Assembly: GCF_003330765.1 (NCBI RefSeq)
Contig: NZ_CP024902.1
Location: 434,001-498,000, forward strand
Direction of reading: 5' to 3'
DNA: 64,000 nucleotides
Source: Burkholderia pyrrocinia
GTDB lineage: Bacteria; Pseudomonadota; Gammaproteobacteria; Burkholderiales; Burkholderiaceae
The notes under the pieces were generated by a model that saw only the letters and a list, made by a program, of their open reading frames with translations, was not told the DNA's origin and did no database searches. A program made the translations under genes and the position numbers. Positions 55,778-64,000 of the stretch are shown here, piece by piece; the first letter of the stretch is position 1, and each line of letters opens with the position of its first letter.

Positions 55778-56767
55778 TCAGCCTCCGATGAACGCTTCGC
55801 GGAACGCGTCGATGGCGACGCGCAGCGAGAGTTGCGGTTGGTCGAGGTAGCTGACGAGCTTGCTGATCTGGTGATCGTTTTGCGCATGGGCGTCGATCCA
55901 CTCGGGATCGTCGATGTCGATGTTGTGGGCGGCGTAGGTCTGCGGGTCGACAACGCTCAGCAGCGTCTTGGCCGACGCGCCGTTGAAGCCGATGACGAGC
56001 CGTTCGCGCTCGGCGATCGAGCCGATGAAGATCGCGAGCTCGAAGTCGGCCTGCGCGACGAACGGCGCGATCAGTTCGAGCCAGAACGCGGCGACGAGGC
56101 TGCGGTAGAACGGATCGACCGGCAGCGGCAGCGTGAGGCCGCGCTCGATGTGCGACGAGCCGCTCTGCATCACCGGCCGCAGCAGCGAGCCGAGCGCGAG
56201 CATCGCGCCGCGCAGCCGTACGGGGTGGCCGCTTTCGAGCAGCATCTCCTGGAGGCCGTACAGCGACTGGTGTTCGACGAAATCGTTGAAGGTGCCGTCA
56301 TGCGACGTGCCGGGGCCGCCGACATCGATCGGCACTTGCGTGTCGCCGAGCGCCTGCAGCGCGCCGGGCGGCTCGTCCTTGCCGAGCAGCGGCGGCATCT
56401 GCGTGGCGACGCGCGACCACAGCCGCGCGAAGGCGAGCGGGCTGCGCGCGAGGAACGCGAGCGGCCGGTCGACCTCGAGCGCGGTTGCGCCGAGGAACGG
56501 GAAGCGGCGCATCGACACGTCGTGGCTCGCGACCATGTGGCCCGCGATCGCGAGCTTGCTGCGCGAGCCGAGGAACGCGAAATGCATCGGCTTCGCATCC
56601 TCGTAGACGATCTTCCAGCGCGGATCTTCCGCGAGCAATTCGAGCGCCTGCGCGATCCAGCGATCGAGCGTCTGCAGCAGCTGCGGATTGTGCGCGCTCT
56701 TCACGAAGTCGCCGCGCGACGGAATCTTGCCGAAGTAGGCGATTTGCGCCTGTACGGTTTGCGTCAT
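55778..56767 (-). CDS. tagF: TagF (ImpM), T6SS accessory/repressor protein
   Basis: 329 residues from the ATG at 56767, which overlaps the tssM stop as ATGA. TagF motifs: IAYFGKIPSRGDFVKS at the start, PFLGATALEVDRPLAFLA and a C-terminal half of unknown fold. In Pseudomonas and others TagF blocks T6SS assembly by binding Fha, under control of the threonine phosphorylation pathway; neither Fha nor PpkA/PppA is in this window. Confidence 0.92.
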   Translation of the reverse strand: MTQTVQAQIAYFGKIPSRGDFVKSAHNPQLLQTLDRWIAQALELLAEDPRWKIVYEDAKPMHFAFLGSRSKLAIAGHMVASHDVSMRRFPFLGATALEVDRPLAFLARSPLAFARLWSRVATQMPPLLGKDEPPGALQALGDTQVPIDVGGPGTSHDGTFNDFVEHQSLYGLQEMLLESGHPVRLRGAMLALGSLLRPVMQSGSSHIERGLTLPLPVDPFYRSLVAAFWLELIAPFVAQADFELAIFIGSIAERERLVIGFNGASAKTLLSVVDPQTYAAHNIDIDDPEWIDAHAQNDHQISKLVSYLDQPQLSLRVAIDAFREAFIGG

Positions 56768-59700
56768 TGCGCCCCCTGTGCATTCGTTGCGTTGGCGGCC
56801 GCGATGGCCGGCGCTGCGCCCGGCGTGCCCGTGCCGGACTGCGTCGCATTCTGCGCGGCGCCCGCGCTCGCGTCGGCGACCGACGACGGCAGCTGCAGGC
56901 CGCGCAGGCTCTGTTGCTGCGGCTGGTCGCCGCCACCACCTGTCGGTTGCGACGTGCTGATGATGCGCATCGTCACCGACACGTTCACGCTGCCCTGCAC
57001 CCACGTGAGGTCGAAGGTGCCGTCCGGGCGGCGCTTGCGTTGCGCCGAGTTGATCAGCTTCTCGAGACCGTAGCGGCCCGGCTCGTTGACGAGCTGCACC
57101 GTGCGGCCGTCGAAGGTCGTCGCGGACAGCGTCGCGCCCGGCGAGCCCGACGGGTTCGGCCACACGAAGTTGGTCCACTGCGGCGGCGTGTTGCGGTAGC
57201 GCAGTTGCTGGCCGTCGATCGCGATCGTGTATTCCGTCGTGCCCGTGCTCGGCTGCGGCAGGATCTGGAACACGGTCTGCGGCTCGGACGACGCGGCCGC
57301 GCTGCCTGCTGCGCCGCCCGCGAGCGGTGCGACCCAGCGCGCGAAGCCGTTCGTGAAGTCCGGCGTGAGCCCGATGCCCATGTCGCCCCACGTGCGGGCG
57401 GCGAGCGTGTCGCCGCGGCGCACCGCGAGCGGCCCGAGCGTCGTGCCGACGAACTTCGCGATCGAGCCGTCCGGACCGAACACCTGCGCGATCTCGCCGG
57501 CGCCGGCCTCGACCTTCGCGCTCGCCGCGAACGGGTACTTCGTCGCGAGCGAGTTCTGGAACGGCTGATAGACCTGTGCGTTCCACACCTTGTTGACCTC
57601 GGTGCTGGCCGGCTGGATCACGACCGCGAACGCCTGCATCAGCGGCCGCACCAGCAGCGGACGCAGCGACTTGCGTTGCGAATCGGTGAGGCCTGTCAGC
57701 ATCTGCTCGTCGACGAGCTTCAGCGAATCAGCGAGTTCCGAACCGTTGCCGTCGAGCGTCTGCTGCATCAGCTGGCGCGCGCCGGGGCCCGGGTCGCCCT
57801 GGTTCTTGATCACGTTGAAGCGCGTCCGGACCTTCGACAGCGATTCCATGTAGCCCTTCAGCATCGACGTGCCGTCGTGCGTCGCGACGATCCGCGCGAG
57901 CCCGATGAACTCCTGGCCGATCGGACCCATCGGCACCTCGGCCGGATTGCCGTTGATGTCGATGTTGGCGGCCGCCACCTGGCCGGCCTGCGAGCGCGAG
58001 AACAGTTGCTTGACCCAGTTCACGACGCCCGTCTGCGCCTTCTTGATCGTCACGTTCGCGAGCGACGGGTTGTCCCACGACGTCTGGTCATACGCGGTCT
58101 CGAGAATCTTGCGGATCGGCGAATCCTGCGGGTCGCCGAGACGGTTCATCCCGTCGACGGCCTGGCCGAAGCTGCTGAAGCCCTGCACCGCGATGCCCTG
58201 CATGAACTTCTGCCAGTGCTGCGCGTACTCGGTCTTGTACATGCCGACGAGCGTCTTCTGGATCTGCTCGGGGCTGCCCTCGAGCGTCAGGTCGTCCTGC
58301 GTCGACGTGTTCAGCACCCAGTCCTTCGCCTGCAGCTCCTTGGTCGCTGCGTCGCGGATCGCCGGCTGCACGTAGTCGAACCACGCTTCGCGCGTGAACG
58401 TGCCCGGAATCGCGTAGCTGCCTGCCACGAGCCCCTGGTTGCCGTCGCCGACGATGCGCGCGATGGTCATCGGCGCGAAACGGGTCGACGCGCGAGCCTT
58501 GATTTCCTCGTAGACGCGCTGGCGGGCCGGCATCCCGCGCACGACGCGGCGCAGGTTCTCGCGGGTCTGGTCGACGAGCGAGAGGTTCGCGTCGATCATC
58601 GGCCAGTCGTCGTCGTTCACGCGGGCGAGATAGAACGAGATCATGCGTTCCGCGCTGCGGATCATCTCGTCGCGCGGCATGTTGCCGCGATTCGTCTCGA
58701 GCCAGCCGCGCCAGAAGCGCGCGAGCTGGTCGGTCAGGTGCGCCTGCTCGACGTGACGCTTGTCGGACAGCATCAGGTACGTCTTGAGCGCGTTGTACGC
58801 GTCCTGCACGTTGGTCGGCGAAGCATCGCTGTAGAGGCCGCCCTGCGGTGCCGCCGGCTGTTGTTGCGCGGCGGCCGGCGCGGCGCCGGACGCGGCCAGT
58901 GCGGCACCGGCCAGCGGCGCGGCGCCTGCCGCGTTCGTCGAGACCGGCAGCGCGCCGGCCTGCACGGCGCCCGACTCGGGCGGGCGCGTCATCGGCACGA
59001 GCTGTTCGGGGTGCGCGTTCACGTCCTTCATGAACGACGCGAGGTTCTGCGACACGGGGGCCAGCAGGATCTGGCGCACGCCGTTGTAGTACTCGGTCAA
59101 CAGGTGCTGCTCGAGACGGTCGCCCTGGTACAGGCCGAGCGACACCGACAGCGGCTTGTCGCGGCGGAACTGCTCGAGCTGTTCGATCCGGTCTTCCAGG
59201 ATGTCCATCGCCTGCAGGCGCGACTGCAGGTCGTTGCGGCCCTGCTGCAGGCGCGTGACGTTGTCCAGGTCGGCCTGCACGTTCGAGACGAGCTGCTGGT
59301 TGCCGATCGTCGACCAGGTCCAGCCGCCGAGCGCGATCGCGAGCGCCGCGACGAAGCCGAAGAAGGTCGCGTAGCGCAGCCGCGTCTTGGTCGGGCTGGC
59401 GAACTGGCGCACCGTCTGGCGGTCCGCGAAGATCACCTTCGAGAACAGGTCGCGCAGGAAGAAGCCGTTCTTCGAGAACGCGCTGTGCGGCTTCGGCAGC
59501 GCGTTCGCGTCGAGGCCGAAGCGGTGCGCGATGCGCTGCGCGGCCGTACTGCTGGTTTCGCCTTCCTGCAGCGCGCTCGTGAAGTAGAAGCCGCGGAAGA
59601 TCGGCTTGTACTGGAACGGGTTGTTCTCGAACAGCGTCGCGAGGAACGCGCGCAGCGACGGCTTGATCGTCGAGAATTCAAGCGGGAAGCTCAACTGGCC

Positions 59701-60708
59701 CGGCGAAAGCTGGTTGCCGCGCGACAGCGACAGCTGCGCGACGCTGATCTCCTTCAGCCCTTCGTAGAGTTCCTCGAAGTGCGTGTCGAACTGCGCGACG
59801 ACGTCGCGCTTGTCGTCGGGCTCGTAGGGCAGGGTGGCGCCCCACACGCGGTCGTACTCGTGCTTGTCGCTGCTGCTGAAGAATTCGGTGAAGCCGGTGA
59901 TCAGGTCGGCCTTCGTGAACATCACGTAGACCGGCGCGAACACCTCGAGCTTTTCCGTCAGCTCCTGAACGCGCTGGCGGAGGTTTTTCGCGAGGTTGAT
60001 CGCGAATTCGGGGCGGTTGCCGGTGAGTTCGGCGATGCTCGCGGTGACGATGATGCCGTTGATCGGCGCCTTCGGACGATAGCGCTTGAGCAGGCCGAGG
60101 AAGCCGAGCCACTCGCTGCGATCTTCCTCGTGCACCGAATAGCGGCCGGCCGTGTCGAGCAGGATCCCTTCGGTCGTGAAGAACCAGTCGCAGTTGCGCG
60201 TACCGCCGATGCCGTGGATGACCGCGCTGTTCTTGTCCGCGAACGGGAACTGCAGGCCGGAATTGAGCACGGCGCTGCTCTTGCCCGCGGCCGGGTTGCC
60301 GATCACGATGTACCACGGCAGTTCGTACAGCGCGGAACCGCCCGAGACCTGGCCGATCTTCGACGTCTTGATCGTCTTCACCGCATCCGACAGGCGCGTG
60401 CGCAGCACGTCGAGGTCGGCCGTCTTCGCGTCGGGCGCGAGCGCGGCGGCGGCCGGTGCGGCGATCTTGCCGGTTTCCGCCTGTTCTTCCAGGATCTGGC
60501 CGAGCTGCTGGTTTGCGCGCTTCACGCGCCAGCGGCGCCACAGCGCGACGACGAGCCACAGCGCGAGGATCGCCGCGAAGGCGATCGCTGCCCACAGGAG
60601 CGGCAGCTGCAGCATGTCGGCGACGATGAAGAGGATCGCCGCTAGCGCGACGATCCCGACAATCGAGAGCGTACGCGGATGAGTCAGCACGTTGAGGATG
60701 CGTTGCAT
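56764..60708 (-). CDS. tssM: TssM, T6SS inner-membrane stalk protein (IcmF family)
   Basis: 1314 residues from the ATG at 60708; a longer start at 60798 adds an unlikely Pro/Arg leader. Two membrane spans (about 14-33 and 37-58), a cytoplasmic NTPase-like domain with Walker A GNPAAGKS at 137-144, and a third span near 440 (FFGFVAALAIALGG) precede the long periplasmic part with its C-terminal beta domain that meets TssJ. The Walker A is intact. Operon order is tssM-tagF-ompA-like. Confidence 0.95.
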   Translation of the reverse strand: MQRILNVLTHPRTLSIVGIVALAAILFIVADMLQLPLLWAAIAFAAILALWLVVALWRRWRVKRANQQLGQILEEQAETGKIAAPAAAALAPDAKTADLDVLRTRLSDAVKTIKTSKIGQVSGGSALYELPWYIVIGNPAAGKSSAVLNSGLQFPFADKNSAVIHGIGGTRNCDWFFTTEGILLDTAGRYSVHEEDRSEWLGFLGLLKRYRPKAPINGIIVTASIAELTGNRPEFAINLAKNLRQRVQELTEKLEVFAPVYVMFTKADLITGFTEFFSSSDKHEYDRVWGATLPYEPDDKRDVVAQFDTHFEELYEGLKEISVAQLSLSRGNQLSPGQLSFPLEFSTIKPSLRAFLATLFENNPFQYKPIFRGFYFTSALQEGETSSTAAQRIAHRFGLDANALPKPHSAFSKNGFFLRDLFSKVIFADRQTVRQFASPTKTRLRYATFFGFVAALAIALGGWTWSTIGNQQLVSNVQADLDNVTRLQQGRNDLQSRLQAMDILEDRIEQLEQFRRDKPLSVSLGLYQGDRLEQHLLTEYYNGVRQILLAPVSQNLASFMKDVNAHPEQLVPMTRPPESGAVQAGALPVSTNAAGAAPLAGAALAASGAAPAAAQQQPAAPQGGLYSDASPTNVQDAYNALKTYLMLSDKRHVEQAHLTDQLARFWRGWLETNRGNMPRDEMIRSAERMISFYLARVNDDDWPMIDANLSLVDQTRENLRRVVRGMPARQRVYEEIKARASTRFAPMTIARIVGDGNQGLVAGSYAIPGTFTREAWFDYVQPAIRDAATKELQAKDWVLNTSTQDDLTLEGSPEQIQKTLVGMYKTEYAQHWQKFMQGIAVQGFSSFGQAVDGMNRLGDPQDSPIRKILETAYDQTSWDNPSLANVTIKKAQTGVVNWVKQLFSRSQAGQVAAANIDINGNPAEVPMGPIGQEFIGLARIVATHDGTSMLKGYMESLSKVRTRFNVIKNQGDPGPGARQLMQQTLDGNGSELADSLKLVDEQMLTGLTDSQRKSLRPLLVRPLMQAFAVVIQPASTEVNKVWNAQVYQPFQNSLATKYPFAASAKVEAGAGEIAQVFGPDGSIAKFVGTTLGPLAVRRGDTLAARTWGDMGIGLTPDFTNGFARWVAPLAGGAAGSAAASSEPQTVFQILPQPSTGTTEYTIAIDGQQLRYRNTPPQWTNFVWPNPSGSPGATLSATTFDGRTVQLVNEPGRYGLEKLINSAQRKRRPDGTFDLTWVQGSVNVSVTMRIISTSQPTGGGGDQPQQQSLRGLQLPSSVADASAGAAQNATQSGTGTPGAAPAIAAANATNAQGAQ

Positions 60709-61009
60709 AGGACGTTCAGGTTCCGGTGCGATTCGGTGAGGCGACGCAGGCGCGACGAGCGGCAAGGGTGGCGCCGCGATGTGTCGCCATGCTGTCAAAC
60801 GGGATGAAGGGGGCTGGCATCAATGCGCCCGCGGCATCGGAGAAGGCGCGCGCATTAACGAAAGGACGCTGTGAGATTTAAAACGGAAGCGGCGGCCGGA
60901 AAAAATCGCGCACCGGAATGCATGATTTTTTGCGCCGCCCATATCGTTTCCTGCCGGGATATTAAAAAGCCCCATGCCGCCCTCATTATTTCTTGTCCGG
61001 CAGCCCTGG
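60709..61009. promoter_or_regulatory. Region upstream of tssM; no gene
   Basis: About 300 bases between the end of tagX and the start of tssM, both leftward. It contains AT-rich patches (about 60868-60880 and 60960-60970) suited to a tssM promoter. No open frame of note. Confidence 0.35.
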
Positions 61010-61855
61010 CTAGCTGCCGCGTCCCAGTTTAAAACCGGGTTTATGGTATTCCACGTGCCCGAGATCCATCATTTTCCATCGGCCCCCCCAGGTCAGGCCG
61101 ACCTGCTCGGCGACCTGGCCGTACAACTGGTAGCCGCGCATCGCCCACGGATCTTTCTCGGTAATGACCAGCTTGCCGTCGCGCAGGAACGCGTTGTCGG
61201 CCGCCAGCCCGAATTGGTGATAACTCTGGAAGGCAGCCGCGTTGGTTACGTTGCCGCCCATCTGCGCCAGCCGGTTCTGCCGTTCCGGGCTCCGGTAACC
61301 TTCCAGCAGCGCCATTTCATAACCATATTGTTCGTGCATGATCTTGTAGACCAGCAGCAAACGCGTACGGAAATCCGGGTCCAGCAGGTTCCAGTCGCGG
61401 CTCGCATCCTTCAGCGCCGGGCGCACCTGCTCGACTTCCTTGGTGGCGAAGACTTCCGGCGGCAGCGGCGGGGGCGGCACGAGCTGTTCGCCCTGCAGCA
61501 GCGCGGCGATCTTCTCGTCGGGCACGCGCGCCGTGTCGTCGTACTGGAACAATTGCCGGCCGCGTAACGCAATGGCGACCAATGGCGGCGTCGCAAGAAT
61601 ACCTGCCGATACCGTAATCATCAAGCGCCGCCGAACCAGTAAATTTTGCACATCGTTTAAAGCGCCGCGCGTAGCGCTTGCCGATTTAACAATCTGACTT
61701 CGCGTACGCGCGGCGCGATCGTTCGCACGGCGCGTAAGACGGCCGTGAAACTGGGCGACGGATTCGAAAACGGTCGCGCGGATACCCGGTAAAAGCAACA
61801 GTGCCGCAACCGCGACGGCAAGGGCGAAATAGGCGACGAGTGCGACGGCAATCAA
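61010..61855 (-). CDS. tagX: TagX-like membrane-bound M15 peptidoglycan peptidase
   Basis: 281 residues with membrane segments at about 4-24 and 79-98 and a C-terminal M15 (VanY/CwlK-type) domain: LLEGYRSPERQNRLA, SYHQFGLAADNAF and DLGHVEYHK give the zinc ligands His-Asp-His. Acinetobacter TagX is an L,D-endopeptidase that opens peptidoglycan for T6SS assembly; the same role is inferred here. It lies upstream of tssM in the same direction. Confidence 0.87.
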   Translation of the reverse strand: MIAVALVAYFALAVAVAALLLLPGIRATVFESVAQFHGRLTRRANDRAARTRSQIVKSASATRGALNDVQNLLVRRRLMITVSAGILATPPLVAIALRGRQLFQYDDTARVPDEKIAALLQGEQLVPPPPLPPEVFATKEVEQVRPALKDASRDWNLLDPDFRTRLLLVYKIMHEQYGYEMALLEGYRSPERQNRLAQMGGNVTNAAAFQSYHQFGLAADNAFLRDGKLVITEKDPWAMRGYQLYGQVAEQVGLTWGGRWKMMDLGHVEYHKPGFKLGRGS

Positions 61856-61976
61856 AGAAATCCCCGGAAATTGGAATTGATTGTGTTTTGCAATGCTTGC
61901 TCTTAGAATCAGGCTGCTTCGAGAAGCCGGGCTATATTATCGCGGTGAATTAAACCAGGATTCAATGAGACGCTGA

Positions 61977-62924
61977 ATGAGTGCGCCGGAAAATTCAAAT
62001 TCGAAAACTCCGCCCAGCCTGCTGTCCGATACGAAACCGGCCGGCGCGGGAGGACCTCAGCAGTCGCGCATTCTCGCGAATCTGGAAGGCCGTGTCACGC
62101 CGCCCGCCGAACCGCCGCGCCGTTCGCTGAAGGCGCCGATCGCCGCAGTCGTGGCATTGGTGGTTGCCGTCGGCGGCTGGGGCGCGTGGCGCATGCAGCA
62201 GCATTCGGGCGAGCAGGCCGCCGCTGTCACGGCCGCGGCTGCGCCTGCCGCGACGGCGCCGGCCAAGGCCGCACCGGCCAGCGATGCCGCCGTGCAGGTC
62301 GCGCAGAATGCCGCGCCCGCCGCGCAACCGGCCACGATCGTCAACGACGATTCGGCCTCCCAGACCGTTGCGTCCGCATCGTCCGCGCCCGCCGCGGACA
62401 ACAGCCGCCTGTCGCGCGCGCTCGCCGGTGGCGCCGACGACGCATCGGGCGCGGTCACGGCTGCTGCAGCCGCCACGGCCGCCGCGGCCGCGACGACCCA
62501 AACCGCGAAGGCCGACGCCGCGAAGAGCACGAAGGTCGCGGCGCACGGCAAGGCCGATGCGAAGGCCGAGGCCCGCAAGCAACACAAGGAGCAGCAGGCC
62601 GAGCTCGCGCAGGCGAAGAAGCGCCGCGATGCGACGTCGACCCGTACCGCGAGCGCGAAGGCGGCCGGCAAGGACGATCCGGATGCGGATCTGCTCGCGG
62701 CGCTCGTCGCGCGCACGAAGCCGGCCGACAAGAAACTCGCCGCGCAGAAGGCGCAGGCCGTGCCGACCAAGACGGCGGCGACCGGCTCGCTGGCGTCGCG
62801 CGTGAAGGCGTGTTCGGAGCGCGGCTTCTTCGAGGATCAGTTGTGCCGCTGGCGCGTCTGCGACGGCCAGTGGGGCAAGGACCCGGCGTGCCCGACCGCC
62901 GCGCAGGCGGAGACGCGGCAGTAA
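61977..62924 (+). CDS. Ala/Lys-rich single-pass membrane protein at the T6SS locus edge
   Basis: 315 residues. A cytoplasmic N-terminus (~50 residues) is followed by one membrane span (about 53-70, AAVVALVVAVGGWGAW), a long Ala/Thr/Lys-rich periplasmic region, and a compact C-terminal motif with four Cys (VKACSERGFFEDQLC, RVCDGQW, PACPT). It is divergent from tagX, and a similar protein accompanies tagX in Burkholderia T6SS loci (sometimes listed as tagY). Function unknown. Confidence 0.75.
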   Translation: MSAPENSNSKTPPSLLSDTKPAGAGGPQQSRILANLEGRVTPPAEPPRRSLKAPIAAVVALVVAVGGWGAWRMQQHSGEQAAAVTAAAAPAATAPAKAAPASDAAVQVAQNAAPAAQPATIVNDDSASQTVASASSAPAADNSRLSRALAGGADDASGAVTAAAAATAAAAATTQTAKADAAKSTKVAAHGKADAKAEARKQHKEQQAELAQAKKRRDATSTRTASAKAAGKDDPDADLLAALVARTKPADKKLAAQKAQAVPTKTAATGSLASRVKACSERGFFEDQLCRWRVCDGQWGKDPACPTAAQAETRQ

Positions 62925-62955
62925 CCCGTCCTGCGCATGTCGCCATGCCGTACCT

Positions 62956-62985
62956 GCGCCGCCCGTTGGGCGGCGCGTTGCTTTT
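62956..62985 (+). terminator. GC-rich hairpin terminator after the T6SS locus
   Basis: A 9-bp perfect stem (62956-62964 with 62968-62976) and a 3-base loop, followed by GTTGCTTTT. It is placed shortly after the last T6SS-linked gene. Confidence 0.7.
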
Positions 62986-63131
62986 GGGGCAAGGAAAGCT
63001 GCCGGTATGATGCCGCGTGACGCTGTCACGAGCGCGTCACGCCCGTCGGGCATACGTCTCCTTTCTTTCCCCGGCGCGGGCCCGCGACCCGCGATGTGCG
63101 GCGCGGCGCGCGCCGCACGACCTTCGACACG

Positions 63132-64000
63132 ATGGACCTGATCGTACAGACTTACGGCGCCGATACGTCCGGCATGGTGTGCGGATTCCGCTTCGTTCCG
63201 GGCGGATCCGGCGCGATGCTCGACGCCGACGCGGCCGCCACGTGGCTGCGCACGTGCCGCGCGCACGATGCGGCCGCGTCGGGCGATTTCGTCTGGCTGC
63301 ACTTCAATCTCGCGCACGGCGCGAGCGAGCGCTGGATGCGCACGCATCTCGAGCTGCCCGACAGCTTCTTCGAATTCCTCCACGAAGGTTCGCGCTCGAC
63401 GCGCATCGAGCAGGAAGACGGCGCGTTGCGCGCGATCGTCAACGACGTGATGTTCAACCTCGAGCTGACGCCGTCGGAGATCGCGACGCTGTTCGTCCAT
63501 GTCGAGCGGCGCATCATGATCACCGCGCGGCTCAAGCCGCTGCGCTCGGTCGACACGCTGCGCGCGTGCGTGCGCGACGGCGAGCAGTTCAGGTCGCCCG
63601 CGGAACTGCTCGTGCACCTGCTGCGCGACCAGGCCGACCTGCTGATCCAGATCATGCGGCGCACGAGCGTCGACGTCGACCGCATCGAGGATCGCTTCCT
63701 GTCGCAGCGGCTCACGTCGAGCCGCATCGAGCTCGGCGCGATGCGCCGCACGCTGACGCGCCTGCAGCGCATGCTCGCGCCCGAGCCCGGGTCGATCTTC
63801 CGGCTGCTCGCGAAGCCGCCCGCGTGGCTGCACGCGGAAGACGTGCAGGAACTGCGCGAATCGACCGAAGAGTTCTCGCTCGTACTCGTCGATCTGTCGG
63901 GGCTCAACGAGCGGATCAAGCTGTTGCAGGAAGAGATCGGATCGCGTCTCGACGAGCAGAACAACCGGACGCTGTTCACGCTGACGCTCGTGACCGTGAT
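63132..64000 (+). CDS. CorA/ZntB-like metal-ion transporter, truncated at the window edge
   Basis: The frame starts at the ATG at 63132 and is still open at 64000 (289 codons seen). The cytoplasmic part (FVWLHFNLAHGASERWM, DVMFNLELTPSEIATLFV, RIMITARLKPLRSVD) follows the CorA/ZntB funnel domain, and the last residues (DEQNNRTLFTLTLVTV) start the first membrane span before the GxN selectivity motif, which is outside the window. ZntB-type proteins move zinc or other divalent ions. It is unrelated to the T6SS. Confidence 0.88.
   Translation, partial: MDLIVQTYGADTSGMVCGFRFVPGGSGAMLDADAAATWLRTCRAHDAAASGDFVWLHFNLAHGASERWMRTHLELPDSFFEFLHEGSRSTRIEQEDGALRAIVNDVMFNLELTPSEIATLFVHVERRIMITARLKPLRSVDTLRACVRDGEQFRSPAELLVHLLRDQADLLIQIMRRTSVDVDRIEDRFLSQRLTSSRIELGAMRRTLTRLQRMLAPEPGSIFRLLAKPPAWLHAEDVQELRESTEEFSLVLVDLSGLNERIKLLQEEIGSRLDEQNNRTLFTLTLVTV

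Noticed and set aside
56765..57586. Long N-terminal extension of tagF to 57586
   Set aside because: The extension is an out-of-phase reading of tssM, and TagF has a typical start at 56767 overlapping the tssM stop.
56485..60645. 1386-codon open frame antisense to tssM
   Set aside because: Arg/Ala/Val-rich shadow of an intact TssM with all expected domains.

Overview
The window looks like a Burkholderia-type beta-proteobacterial chromosome, probably of the cepacia complex. The evidence is high GC with G/C-rich third positions in the core, an H-NS-like protein with the TWSGRG motif, and a complete type VI secretion (T6SS) locus in the order tssL-K-J // tagM-tssB-C-hcp-E-F-G-H-A. No species call is possible from this sequence alone.

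Bases 1-20,940 are the right-hand part of an integrated genomic island with visibly lower GC. It ends at a 3' fragment of a normal tRNA-Thr(UGU) gene (20892-20939), the expected scar of tRNA-targeted integration. The intact copy and any integrase would lie to the left, outside the window. The island holds: the C-terminal part of a nitrilase-domain protein, probably an RT-nitrilase defence protein; an OLD-like AAA ATPase with a DUF4435-like end; an unrecognised two-gene membrane operon; a VgrG / PoNe-like nuclease / PoNi-like immunity cassette; an H-NS paralogue; a type III restriction-modification system preceded by a small possible ribbon-helix-helix gene; a second OLD-like ATPase with a possible frameshift; and a tRNA-Thr(UGU) gene interrupted by a 209-nt self-splicing-type group I intron.

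Bases 20,940-24,000 are a short bridge with a SymE-like ORF, a frameshifted lipoprotein gene, a small conserved protein and a cystine-type solute-binding protein. Bases 24,000-36,200 are an effector locus: VgrG, a large Rhs protein ending in an AHH nuclease, its likely immunity gene, then a run of small genes and decayed genes resembling unrelated immunity families (Imm10 remnant, DUF7716-like, DUF1963-like, Imm1, SMI1/KNR4, Imm33-like).

Bases 36,200-62,900 are the T6SS apparatus: tssL/K/J leftward, tagM to tssA rightward, a third VgrG with a lysozyme-like effector and an LprI-like putative immunity protein, then ompA-like/tagF/tssM and tagX leftward, and a proline/alanine-rich membrane protein. 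Fha, PpkA and PppA are absent from the window. The window ends inside a CorA/ZntB-like transporter gene.

The most notable items are the intron-bearing tRNA-Thr in an island inserted into another tRNA-Thr with the same anticodon; an apparent N-terminal delivery domain shared by the PoNe-like effector and the Rhs protein, neither of which has PAAR; the immunity-gene array; and the unrecognised membrane operon.
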